A stretch of 7,084 bases of DNA, taken from positions 1-7,084 of the forward strand of contig JAKAHL010000106.1 in the NCBI GenBank assembly GCA_021815005.1, in the 5' to 3' direction. The notes under the pieces were generated by a model that saw only the letters and a list, made by a program, of their open reading frames with translations, ran no database searches and was not told where the DNA came from. The position numbers and the translations under genes were made by a program. Positions 1 through 5,923 of this stretch are shown here, in pieces (position 1 is the stretch's first letter; each line of letters begins with the position of its first letter). The stretch comes from Chloroflexota bacterium (lineage in GTDB: Bacteria > Chloroflexota > Limnocylindria > Limnocylindrales > CSP1-4).

Positions 1-145
1 CCACCACGTCGCCCGGCGCCATGGGCAGGGCGCCCGGCGTGGCCGCGAGGGCATCGCCGATCAGGGCGGCGAGGTCGTCACCGACCTGGACCTCGGGCAG
101 GCCCGCGAGGGCGAGGATCTCGACGCGGGCGGGGTCAGCGGGCAT
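1..145 (-). CDS. cofE: Coenzyme F420:L-glutamate ligase, N-terminal fragment (runs off the window)
   Basis: CofE adds L-glutamate, by GTP-dependent ligation, to F420-0 to build the cofactor's glutamate tail in the cytoplasm. Only the first 48 codons are present. They read as the family's usual opening: a short beta strand (VEILALAGLPEV), then VGDDLAALIGDAL, then a segment ending GDVV, matching the conserved pattern GlPev.pGDDLa.li followed by a dGDvvV strand. The ATG at 145-143 has a good GGAGG (152-156) six bases upstream, inside the end of cofC, and the two genes overlap by 11 bases, so they are almost certainly co-translated. The catalytic and metal-binding region lies beyond the left edge. 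It therefore cannot be said whether this is a stand-alone CofE or an FbiB-like fusion to a C-terminal nitroreductase domain. Identification rests on the N-terminal pattern plus the cofC/cofD context. Confidence 0.85.
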   Translation of the reverse strand, partial: MPADPARVEILALAGLPEVQVGDDLAALIGDALAATPGALPMAPGDVV

Positions 146-818
146 GGAGCGCCTCCGGGCGGGTGGCCTCGACGAGCAACAGGTCGTCGGGCGTGTCGAG
201 GTCGAGCTCGAGGATGCCGTCCGCCTCGACGTACCGGGCGCCGGCGGCCCTGGCCAGTCTGGCGTGGGCGTCGCGGCTGTCGCCGCCGAAAGCGGGCTCG
301 ATGATGCCTGGCGGGTCGAGCACGAGCGCGTTGGTGCCCCGACCGTGGCGGTCCGGCGCGAGCGCGACCACGGAGTGGCCGTCGCGGGACGCCGCGTCAG
401 CGGCCGCGAGGAGCTGCCCGATCTCCGCGGCGGCGACGCACGGCAGGTCGGCGGGCAGGACGAGCAGCCGATCGGCCCGACCGGCGAGGGTGCTGCGCGC
501 CTCGGCCAGGCCGGGGTTGAGACCGGACGACCGCTGGGCGATCGGCTCCGCGCCGGCGTCTGCGGCGGCCGCCAGGGCGTCCGGGTCCGGCGAGATGACC
601 GCCACCAGGTCCACGCCGGCTGTCGCCCGGGCCGCCGAGACCGTCCGGCACAACAGCAGCTCCACGAGTTCGCGCCGCTCCTCCGCATCGAGCACCGCGC
701 CCAGCCGCGACTTGGCGCCCTCGAGCGCCCGCACCGGGATCACGACCGCGGTGCGGCGCGGCGCGGGTGAGGCGGCAGGGGCCGCGTCGGGGGGCTGTCG
801 GGCGGGGTCGAGGTGCAC
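135..818 (-). CDS. cofC: 2-phospho-L-lactate (or PEP/3-phosphoglycerate) guanylyltransferase
   Basis: CofC (FbiD in mycobacteria) condenses GTP with a three-carbon phospho-acid to give the GMP-activated intermediate used by CofD in F420 synthesis. The protein is 227 aa, near the family norm, with a nucleotidyltransferase fold. Visible motifs are IPVRALEGAKSRL (about 27-39, nucleotide binding), GLNPG (99-103), LVLPADLP (119-126, metal-binding Asp), GRGTNAL (159-165), the FGGDSRDAH segment (177-185) and LDLDTPDD (205-212). All are complete. The start is a GTG. It gives a Pro/Ala-rich leader of about 22 residues before the first strand, longer than most homologues, and has no Shine-Dalgarno sequence. 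A TAGCAT hexamer ends six bases before the GTG, so a leaderless transcript is a reasonable explanation. Substrate choice (2-phospholactate, PEP or 3-phosphoglycerate) varies in the family and cannot be read from these motifs. The gene lies 75 bases after cofD and overlaps cofE by 11. Confidence 0.93.
   Translation of the reverse strand: MHLDPARQPPDAAPAASPAPRRTAVVIPVRALEGAKSRLGAVLDAEERRELVELLLCRTVSAARATAGVDLVAVISPDPDALAAAADAGAEPIAQRSSGLNPGLAEARSTLAGRADRLLVLPADLPCVAAAEIGQLLAAADAASRDGHSVVALAPDRHGRGTNALVLDPPGIIEPAFGGDSRDAHARLARAAGARYVEADGILELDLDTPDDLLLVEATRPEALHAR
152..156 (-). promoter_or_regulatory. Ribosome binding site of cofE
   Basis: GGAGG on the minus strand, six bases before the cofE ATG and inside the last codons of cofC. 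It fixes the cofE start and supports translational coupling through the 11-base overlap. Confidence 0.7.
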
Positions 819-824
819 GGTTCG

Positions 825-830
825 ATGCTA
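825..830 (-). promoter_or_regulatory. Candidate -10 element for a leaderless cofC transcript
   Basis: TAGCAT (minus strand) ends six bases before the cofC GTG, so transcription would begin at or next to the start codon. A weak -35 candidate GTGGAA (847-852) lies 16 bases upstream, and no Shine-Dalgarno sequence is present. This would be an internal promoter in the F420 operon. It is inferred from spacing and resemblance to three other starts in the window. Confidence 0.4.
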
Positions 831-893
831 ACGCGGGGCGAGGGGTTTCCACCGGGCACGGGATCACCGCGCTGGTCCGCGGCCGACGGTCGC

Positions 894-1841
894 CTATGCC
901 GCCTGGACGGCGGCCAGCACGGTGGCGGCGAGCCGCTCACGGCTGGCGTCGTCGGTCATGATCGTGTCCGTCACCAGCGCGCGCAGGCCGAGCGCCTCGA
1001 CAGCCGGGGCGAGTGCCGCGTCCACCTCGTCGAGGACGAACACGTCCAAGAGGTCCGCATACAGCCGGGCCACCCCGAGCGCCGACGACTCGTGGCCGAG
1101 CGAGGCGAGCATCCGATCGGCCGGGCCCTTGAGCGCGCGGCCGCCCACGATGGGGCTCACCCCGGCGGTCCGAGCGCCTCGGGCGCGTGCGGCGGCGAGG
1201 AGCGCGCGCATCCCGGGCACGGCCAGGATGGGGCCGACGGAGACGAGCGGGTTGGAGGGCCCGATGACGACCGCCTCGGCGGACGCGAGTGCCGTCTCAA
1301 CCTCGGGCGTGGGCGTGGCGGCGGCGATGCCGTCGAATCGCAGGCCTCGGACCTCTGGCGCCTGGCGCTGGTGGACGAAGTACTCCTGGAACTCGAGCCA
1401 GCCGTCGTCGGTCTGCACCTCGGTCGCCACGCGGGCGTCGGTCATGGGCAGGATTCGCGCGGCGATCCCCAGCGCCAGCTGGGCGGCGAGGCAGGCCTCG
1501 GTGGGGCGTCGCCCAGACCGCACGGCCGCCGTCCGCACGATGTGCAGCGCCAGGTCCCGGTCGCCCAGCGAGAACCAGGTGGGCTCGCCGTAGGCGGCCA
1601 GCTGGTCCATCACCCGGTGTGTGTCGCCCTCGATGCCCCAGCCCAGACCGGCCTGCTCGATCCCGGCGAGCGTGTACATCACGGTGTCGTGATCGGGCAT
1701 CACGAACAGCCCGTGACGCTCGCTGTCGTCGGCCGTGTTGACGATGACGGCCAGGCGGTCGCCCAGCCGCGCCTGCAGCCCCTCGGCCAGCTTGGCGCCG
1801 CCGACCCCGCCGGCGAGCGCGACGACCGACGGGCCGGCCAC
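894..1841 (-). CDS. cofD: 2-phospho-L-lactate transferase (Fo -> F420-0 step)
   Basis: CofD (FbiA) transfers the phospho-acid moiety from the GMP-activated donor made by CofC onto Fo, giving F420-0 or dehydro-F420-0. The protein is 315 aa, the usual size, with a Rossmann-like fold. Conserved blocks are all present: GGVGGAK (11-17), NTADD...HGL (35-45), the PDHDTVMYTLAG segment (49-60) with the Asp cluster that holds metal and Fo, WFSLGDRDLALH (89-100), GPSNPLVSVGPIL (194-206) and SPIVGGRALKGP (229-240). The start is GTG at 1841-1839, one base after the stop of the upstream PPOX gene, with GGAGGG (1847-1852) five bases before it. Translation is therefore very likely coupled to the PPOX gene. 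The stop is TAG at 896-894. The motifs show no sign of damage, and the identification is secure. Confidence 0.97.
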   Translation of the reverse strand: MAGPSVVALAGGVGGAKLAEGLQARLGDRLAVIVNTADDSERHGLFVMPDHDTVMYTLAGIEQAGLGWGIEGDTHRVMDQLAAYGEPTWFSLGDRDLALHIVRTAAVRSGRRPTEACLAAQLALGIAARILPMTDARVATEVQTDDGWLEFQEYFVHQRQAPEVRGLRFDGIAAATPTPEVETALASAEAVVIGPSNPLVSVGPILAVPGMRALLAAARARGARTAGVSPIVGGRALKGPADRMLASLGHESSALGVARLYADLLDVFVLDEVDAALAPAVEALGLRALVTDTIMTDDASRERLAATVLAAVQAA

Positions 1842-1842
1842 C

Positions 1843-2265
1843 TCAGCCCTCCAGGTGGTCGTGGACGCCGGTGATCCGGACGAGGAACGTCACGCGCGGC
1901 TGGCTGCGGAAGGAGGCCTCGGTGTCAGGGTCCACCGTGCCGTTCTCGCTGTAGCGGCGGGCGAGCAGCACGATGTCGTTGCGGGCGCGTGCGAGGTCGT
2001 CGATCGCCTCGTCCACCACCCCGGTGATGCCCAGCCAGTGGTAAGCGTCGGCAGCGATCGCCAGGGCGACCCGGCCGTCGCGGAGGAGGTTGGTGCACCA
2101 ACGGCGCGGGGTGCGGCTGTTGATCAGGATCCGGCCGTCGTCGAGGTGGGCGTACCAGATCACGGCCTGGCGCGGCGCTCCGTCCTCGTCGAGCGTGGCG
2201 ACGGTGGCGAAGTGGCGGCCGGCGAGGAACGCGGCGTGGGCGGGGTGCAGCGCAATGGACTCCAT
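1843..2265 (-). CDS. PPOX-class (pyridoxamine 5'-phosphate oxidase-like) probable F420-dependent protein
   Basis: A 140-aa protein with the split-barrel flavin-binding fold of the pyridoxamine-phosphate-oxidase superfamily. What can be seen is an N-terminal helix, then the pattern FATVATLDEDGAPRQAVIWY (19-38), typical of the first two barrel strands, then DGRILINSRTPRRWCTNLLRDGRVALAIA, with the strand, basic cofactor-phosphate contact and helix usual in this group, and a C-terminal strand (RVTFLVRITGV). It most resembles the small single-domain Rv1155-type group that binds F420 or FMN. The one-base spacing to cofD argues that this member uses F420; that is inference from context, and its substrate is unknown. 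The start chosen is the ATG at 2265: upstream in-frame sequence is low-complexity, there is no Shine-Dalgarno sequence, and a TACCAT hexamer lies seven bases before it. It is probably the first gene of the F420 transcript. Confidence 0.9.
   Translation of the reverse strand: MESIALHPAHAAFLAGRHFATVATLDEDGAPRQAVIWYAHLDDGRILINSRTPRRWCTNLLRDGRVALAIAADAYHWLGITGVVDEAIDDLARARNDIVLLARRYSENGTVDPDTEASFRSQPRVTFLVRITGVHDHLEG
1847..1852 (-). promoter_or_regulatory. Ribosome binding site of cofD
   Basis: GGAGGG on the minus strand, five bases before the cofD GTG and lying within the last codons of the PPOX gene. It decides the GTG start and indicates coupled translation of the two genes. Confidence 0.75.
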
Positions 2266-2272
2266 GCTGCCG

Positions 2273-2278
2273 ATGGTA
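2273..2278 (-). promoter_or_regulatory. Candidate -10 element for a leaderless PPOX-cofD transcript
   Basis: TACCAT (minus strand) ends seven bases before the PPOX ATG. No Shine-Dalgarno sequence is present and I see no convincing -35. The reading as a leaderless promoter relies on the same arrangement recurring at cofC and pncA. Confidence 0.4.
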
Positions 2279-2330
2279 GCCCGGCCGGGCCAGGGCGCGC
2301 GGGGCGGGAGCCGGGCGCAGAGCGCTGAGC

Positions 2331-2343
2331 CGCGCCAGGCGCG
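2331..2343 (-). terminator. Possible hairpin after the small membrane-protein gene
   Basis: CGCGCC-A-GGCGCG on the plus strand is a perfect inverted repeat about 15 bases beyond the membrane-protein stop and upstream of the PPOX promoter. It could form a short GC stem. No T-tract follows, so it is not a canonical intrinsic terminator and may be chance in such GC-rich DNA. Confidence 0.2.
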
Positions 2344-2357
2344 CGGGCCGTCAGGCG

Positions 2358-2741
2358 TCAGGGGGCGATGCTGGGCGCCACCGGCCCCGACGGCGCCGGA
2401 GTGGCCGCCGGGGCAGTGGCCGCCGGGCAGCCGTTCCACGACTGGGCGCAGCCGCCGCTGCTGCTGGAGGCGTCGCCGCCAGGTCCCCACCCGCCGCCGA
2501 CCGCCGTGTACACGCCCAGGGCGAGCCCGGCGATCAGGACGACGGCGCCCAGTGCCCCGAGCACCCGTGAGCCGCGGGCGGGGCCGCCGGCCGGCTGCGG
2601 GTCGCTCACCGGCACCGCGGCGGACTCGACCGTGTCGGGCAGGTCCCCTTGGACGAGGCCGCGACGGACGGCATAGGCGAGGAGCAGGACGATGCCAGCG
2701 ACGATCAGGATCGCGGCCAGGACGCCGGACAGGGGCCACAT
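2358..2741 (-). CDS. Small two-helix membrane protein with Pro/Ala/Ser-rich C-terminal tail, function unknown
   Basis: I do not recognise the family. The 127-aa product has a first hydrophobic helix at about 4-24 (SGVLAAILIVAGIVLLLAYA), a charged loop with RR at 26-27 and Arg at 56 and 59, a second helix at about 61-81, and a Gly/Ser/Pro/Ala-rich tail. By the positive-inside rule the loop is cytoplasmic, so both ends, including the tail, would be outside. The tail has two cysteines seven residues apart (98 and 105, in CAQSWNGC) that could form a disulfide. The ATG at 2741 follows AAGGAG with a rather long 11-base spacer and is the only sensible start, since the first helix begins right after it. 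It is transcribed divergently from the phosphatase gene, with 159 bases between starts, and lies 92 bases upstream of the PPOX gene, so read-through into the F420 genes is possible. The helices and ribosome binding site support a real gene. Confidence 0.75.
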   Translation of the reverse strand: MWPLSGVLAAILIVAGIVLLLAYAVRRGLVQGDLPDTVESAAVPVSDPQPAGGPARGSRVLGALGAVVLIAGLALGVYTAVGGGWGPGGDASSSSGGCAQSWNGCPAATAPAATPAPSGPVAPSIAP

Positions 2742-2752
2742 GGGGGACGGTT

Positions 2753-2758
2753 CTCCTT
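2753..2758 (-). promoter_or_regulatory. Ribosome binding site of the small membrane-protein gene
   Basis: AAGGAG (minus strand), within a longer A/G run, 11 bases before the ATG. The spacing is longer than ideal, but it is the best Shine-Dalgarno match nearby and supports the short gene being real. Confidence 0.55.
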
Positions 2759-2787
2759 CTCTGGTCGCGCTAGGGTCGGGGTTGGGC

Positions 2788-2801
2788 GGGTGCCCGCACC
2801 C
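2788..2801. repeat. Inverted repeat in the divergent promoter region
   Basis: GGGTGC-CC-GCACCC forms two six-base arms around a two-base centre, in the 159-base divergent spacer between the membrane protein and phosphatase genes. It could be an operator or a leader hairpin for the minus-strand gene. Nothing else distinguishes it from chance in this GC-rich DNA. Confidence 0.35.
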
Positions 2802-2888
2802 CAGTCCAACGGCCCGTCGTGCGGGGCGCTTCGGCCCGGTCCGGGGTGGGCGGCGGTGCCGGCGACCGCGCCATCGCGGCATCTCTGG

Positions 2889-2894
2889 CACGAT
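2889..2894 (+). promoter_or_regulatory. Candidate -10 element for a leaderless phosphatase transcript
   Basis: CACGAT ends six bases before the phosphatase ATG, the same spacing and downstream CGGCGC context as the other Shine-Dalgarno-less starts in the window. It is weaker than the others because the first base is C instead of T, and no -35 is visible. Confidence 0.3.
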
Positions 2895-2900
2895 CGGCGC

Positions 2901-3806
2901 ATGCCACCGTCTGCCGCCTCCCCGTCCGGCCCCGCCACAAGTCGCTTCGCCGACGACGCCGCTTTCGCCCGCGACATCGCGGAGCGCGCCGCGCAGATCC
3001 TGCGCGACCGCTACGAGCGCGTCGGGGAGATCACCTACAAGTCGCCCAAGGACGTGGTGACCGAGGTGGACCACCTGTCCGAGGCGCTCATCCTGGGCGC
3101 GATCCGGGATCGTTTCCCCGGCGACGGGATCCTGGCCGAGGAATCGGGCGAGCACCGCGGCCACGGCGGGCGCGGTCCGGCTGCCGGGGCGCCTGCCGCT
3201 GCCGATGGCGCGGACGGCGCCGACGCTGCCGCGCGCAGCCTCGCCGCGGGTCGAACGTGGATCGTGGATCCGCTCGACGGCACCGTGAACTACGCCAACG
3301 GGCTGCCCCTGTTCTGCGTGTCGGTGGCGCTGGTCGTGGACGGGCGGCCGTCGGTGGGCGTGGTCGTGGACCCGATGCGGCACGAGACCTTCTGGGCAAC
3401 CGCGGACGGCCCGGCGATGCTCGGCGACCGCGTGCTGCGCGGCTCGGCCAAGGAGCGCCTGAGCGACCTGGTGATCCAGATGGCGCTGGCCGGCTCGTCG
3501 ATTGCCACGCGCATGCGGGCCGTGCGCAAGGCCGTGCGCGTGTCGCGGAACATCGGCACGTCGGCGCTGGCGTTCACCTATGTGGCCGCGGGGCGGTTCG
3601 ACGCCGCGATCCAGTCCGCGGGGATGTCCGCCTGGGACATCGCCGCGGCGGGGCTGATCGCCGAGCGCGCGGGCGCCGTCGTCACCGACGCGGAGGGCGG
3701 GCCGTGGTTCGACGTCCACCGCGCAACGCGCACGTTCGGCTGCGTCGCGGCCCCGGCCGCACACCACGCGGAGCTGCTCCGCCTGTCGCGCCGGCCGCAG
3801 GCCTGA
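2901..3806 (+). CDS. Inositol monophosphatase family phosphatase
   Basis: A 301-aa Mg2+-dependent sugar-phosphate phosphatase. It would hydrolyse myo-inositol-1-phosphate or a related substrate; histidinol-phosphate and 3'-phosphoadenosine phosphatases share this fold. The metal-site motifs are intact: KDVVTEVD (50-57) near the N-terminus, LAEESGE (78-84), DPLDGT (123-128) and SAWDIAAAGLIAERAGA (243-259). RNIGTSALAFTYVAAGRFD (216-234) is also typical of the family. Between the first and second metal motifs, residues 85-118 form a Gly/Ala/Asp-rich stretch longer than the usual short loop, probably a surface insertion. The reading frame stays open upstream, but the ATG at 2901 is chosen because the family fold begins about 15 residues later and upstream sequence is low-complexity. 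There is no Shine-Dalgarno sequence, so translation may be leaderless. Substrate cannot be assigned; context gives no pathway link. Confidence 0.93.
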   Translation: MPPSAASPSGPATSRFADDAAFARDIAERAAQILRDRYERVGEITYKSPKDVVTEVDHLSEALILGAIRDRFPGDGILAEESGEHRGHGGRGPAAGAPAAADGADGADAAARSLAAGRTWIVDPLDGTVNYANGLPLFCVSVALVVDGRPSVGVVVDPMRHETFWATADGPAMLGDRVLRGSAKERLSDLVIQMALAGSSIATRMRAVRKAVRVSRNIGTSALAFTYVAAGRFDAAIQSAGMSAWDIAAAGLIAERAGAVVTDAEGGPWFDVHRATRTFGCVAAPAAHHAELLRLSRRPQA

Positions 3807-3809
3807 CCG

Positions 3810-3819
3810 GCCCCGGGGC
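3810..3819. terminator. Short GC palindrome between convergent genes
   Basis: GCCCCGGGGC is a perfect ten-base palindrome in the 19-base gap between the convergent phosphatase and exonuclease genes. It has no loop and no T-tract, so a terminator role is only suggested by position. Confidence 0.15.
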
Positions 3820-3825
3820 GAGGCG

Positions 3826-4713
3826 CTACCGCCAGCGCGGCGGTCGGGTGGCCAGCCGCGGCAGGTCCCACTCGTCGCAGAACGCCGTCCAGCGTTCGCG
3901 ATCGGCGCCTGCCCAGCGCAGCTCGTCGGCATCGGCCTGCGGGATCGGCACGCCGTCGGCAACCGTCCGGAGCGTGGCCAGGTCGCGGAACAGCAGCGCG
4001 TCGTCACGGTGCTCGCGCAGGGCGGCGGCGAGCCCGGCCGCGCCCCGGACGGCAACGTCCCAGGCGTCGGCGCCGGGCGGGATGGCCTCCAGCCGCCCGT
4101 AGCGGGCGATCACGGCCGCCGCCGACTTCTCGCCCCAGCCCGGCAGCCCGGGGAAGCCGTCGGCGGCGTCGCCTACCAGCGCCAGCCGGTCCGCCACGCC
4201 CGCAGGCGGCACGCCCCACTTGGCGCGGACGCCGGCCTCGTTGTAGACGAGGTCCCGCCGCCGGTCCCAGAGCACCACGCGGTCGTCCCGGACGCACTGC
4301 GCGAGGTCCTTGTCCGGCGTGCAGATGACGATTCGCTCCACGCGCGGGTCGGCGGCGAAGCGGGCGGCCGCCGCGGCGATCGCGTCGTCGGCCTCGAACT
4401 CGACCATGGGCCAGAGGACGAGCCCCAGCGCCTCGATCGCGGCCTCGGCCACGGGGAACTGCGCCAGCAGTTCCCGGGGCACCCCGGCATCGGTCTTGTA
4501 CCCGGCGTACCGGTCGTTGCGGAACGAGCGGATCACCCGGTCCGTCGCGCAGCCCACGTGGGTCGCGCCCTGGTCTCGCAGGAGGAGGCACAGCTGCTCC
4601 ACGAGGCCGCTGACCCCCGAGAGCACCATGCCGTCCCTGCCGCGGACGGGCGGCCGGGGCGAGAAGTGCGCGCGGAACAGCTCGTAGGTGGCGTCCACGA
4701 GATGGATCTGCAC
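3826..4713 (-). CDS. Stand-alone 5'-3' exonuclease / flap endonuclease (PolI N-terminal domain type)
   Basis: A 295-aa nuclease of the PIN/FEN superfamily, homologous to the 5' nuclease domain of DNA polymerase I but without a polymerase domain. It would cleave 5' flaps or RNA primers during replication and repair. Motifs in order: LVDATYELFRAHF (5-17, first metal Asp at 7), the arch region SFRNDRYAGYKTD (63-75) with the conserved Arg and Lys, FEADDAIA (106-113), CTPDKDLAQCV (131-141), and the helix-hairpin-helix GDAADGFPGLPGWGEKSA (181-198) with two further metal Asps at 182 and 185. All acidic metal ligands look present, so it is probably active. The start is GTG at 4713 with GAGG (4719-4722) five bases upstream; the first strand begins immediately. 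It lies 52 bases after the SRPBCC gene, probably last in the pncA operon, and converges with the phosphatase gene. Confidence 0.93.
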   Translation of the reverse strand: MQIHLVDATYELFRAHFSPRPPVRGRDGMVLSGVSGLVEQLCLLLRDQGATHVGCATDRVIRSFRNDRYAGYKTDAGVPRELLAQFPVAEAAIEALGLVLWPMVEFEADDAIAAAAARFAADPRVERIVICTPDKDLAQCVRDDRVVLWDRRRDLVYNEAGVRAKWGVPPAGVADRLALVGDAADGFPGLPGWGEKSAAAVIARYGRLEAIPPGADAWDVAVRGAAGLAAALREHRDDALLFRDLATLRTVADGVPIPQADADELRWAGADRERWTAFCDEWDLPRLATRPPRWR

Positions 4714-4765
4714 GGGCGCCTCGCTCGCGATCGGCTCGGGTCGACCGGGACCGGCGAAGGGCGGG

Positions 4766-5299
4766 TCAGGCGACCGCGCCGTCCTCGACCAGCCGCTTGA
4801 GCCGCTCGAGGTCCGCCTGGAAGATGGAGCGGAGCACCGGCGCCTGGATCGCCGCGACCAGGTGGGGGAGGATCGGCGCGACCAGCGTCTCCTCCCAGCG
4901 CAGGGTCGTGGTCGTGCCGTCCGCCCCCGACTCGAGCGTGATCACGCCACCGCCCTTGAACAGGCCGAGGTGGCGGATGGCGTAGCGGTGCGGCGGGTCG
5001 AGCTCGACGACCTCGACCGAGTCGGTGACCGAGATGCCCAGGATCCGGACCGTGGCCTCGCCGCGCTGGCCCACGTGGGCGCGCCCGGGCGGGTCGAGCA
5101 GGAGCGCCTGCATCTCGGTCATCCACTCCGCCTGGAACGCCACGTCCGCGACCGCGGCCCAGACCGTGCCGACGGGCGCGTCCACCACCGCGAGCATGCG
5201 CAGCGGCCCGGGGGCGCGTCCGCCGCGGGCGAGGAGCCGGTCGGCGGCCAGCGCGGCGGGAAGCCCGACCAGGCCGAGGGCGAGGATCCGTCGGAGCAT
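4766..5299 (-). CDS. SRPBCC (START/polyketide-cyclase-like) protein with N-terminal membrane anchor or signal
   Basis: A 177-aa protein. An N-terminal basic-then-hydrophobic segment (MLRR, then about 5-19) looks like a signal anchor or uncleaved signal peptide. The rest fits the SRPBCC ligand-binding fold: DAPVGTVWAAVADVAFQAEW (40-59), typical of the first strand and helices, a middle region of strands ending near DPPHRYAI, then the GTTTTLRWEETLV strand and a long C-terminal helix. Members bind lipids, polyketides or other hydrophobic ligands in a cavity; neither ligand nor activity is predictable here. The ATG at 5299 is 12 bases after the pncA stop, with AAGGG overlapping that stop codon and eight bases from the start, so it is co-translated with pncA. 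The hydrophobic start confirms the chosen ATG. The functional link to nicotinamidase is unclear and may be only operon sharing. Confidence 0.85.
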   Translation of the reverse strand: MLRRILALGLVGLPAALAADRLLARGGRAPGPLRMLAVVDAPVGTVWAAVADVAFQAEWMTEMQALLLDPPGRAHVGQRGEATVRILGISVTDSVEVVELDPPHRYAIRHLGLFKGGGVITLESGADGTTTTLRWEETLVAPILPHLVAAIQAPVLRSIFQADLERLKRLVEDGAVA

Positions 5300-5311
5300 C
5301 GTGGCAACCCT

Positions 5312-5917
5312 TCAGGCGTCCCGGCTGGCGACAACCGTGACGCCGGCCGCGCGCAGCTCCGCGAGCGCCTGATCGCCGTCGCCGGGGTGCACGTTGACCG
5401 CGGCCACGCCATCCGCCAGCACCGTGGTCCCGTGGCCCAGGCGGACCGCGTCGAGGGCGGTGTGCAGGACGCAGTAATCGGTGGCCAGCCCGACGATGAC
5501 CACTTGGTCCACGGCAGCCTCGTGGAGGAGCGTCTCGAGCGGGGTCGGCACCGTGGTTCCGGTGCTCGGGTCCCGCATGGTGAACGCCGAGTAGCCGTCC
5601 TCGCCGTTGGTGCCCTTGCGGATCAGCGGCGAGCCTGTCGGGCAGTCCAGTCCGGGGCACAGCTCTGCGCCCCACGTGTCGGCCACGCAGTGGGTTGGCC
5701 AGGCGCCGCCGTCGCTCGCGAAGTGCGGCGTGTGGCGAGGGTGCCAGTCCTGCGAGTAGACCACGAGCGCCTGTCCGGCCCGGGCCTGCGCGACCTGGGC
5801 GTTGACCACGGGCAGGACGTCTGCGGCACCAGCCACGGCCAACGCGCCGCGCGGATCCGCGAAGTCGTTCTGCATGTCCACCACGATGAGGGCGACGCCG
5901 TGACCGTAGCGCATCAT
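5312..5917 (-). CDS. pncA: Nicotinamidase / pyrazinamidase
   Basis: Hydrolyses nicotinamide to nicotinate and ammonia for the Preiss-Handler NAD salvage route, in the cytoplasm. It is a 201-aa isochorismatase-fold enzyme. The catalytic triad is visible: Asp14 in VVDMQNDF, Lys101 in IRKGTN, and Cys149 in ATDYCVLHTALDA. The metal site is also complete: Asp57, His59 and His65 in SQDWHPRHTPHF, and His76 in WPTHC. These spacings match known PncA enzymes, so activity on nicotinamide is likely and not just membership of the wider cysteine-hydrolase family. Two ATG codons are adjacent (5917 and 5914). The first is chosen because a TACGGT hexamer ends six bases before it; no Shine-Dalgarno sequence is present. 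It is the first gene of the probable pncA-SRPBCC-exonuclease unit and is preceded by a 117-base gap after the response regulator. Confidence 0.95.
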   Translation of the reverse strand: MMRYGHGVALIVVDMQNDFADPRGALAVAGAADVLPVVNAQVAQARAGQALVVYSQDWHPRHTPHFASDGGAWPTHCVADTWGAELCPGLDCPTGSPLIRKGTNGEDGYSAFTMRDPSTGTTVPTPLETLLHEAAVDQVVIVGLATDYCVLHTALDAVRLGHGTTVLADGVAAVNVHPGDGDQALAELRAAGVTVVASRDA

Positions 5918-5923
5918 GGCGCT

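Noticed and set aside
813..1874. Long plus-strand open frame (353 codons) across cofD
   Set aside because: It is antisense to cofD, which has all family motifs. The product is low-complexity Gly/Arg/His-rich with no recognisable domain, as expected in high-GC DNA.
2886..2901. Sigma-54-like sequence TGGCACG-N4-GCGCA before the phosphatase
   Set aside because: The -12 half lacks the TT, and the start of transcription would fall inside the coding sequence. The match to the -24 half is probably chance.
2358..4055. 565-codon minus-strand open frame
   Set aside because: Most of it is antisense to the phosphatase gene. Only its last 127 codons, which encode the two-helix membrane protein with its own ribosome binding site, are believable.
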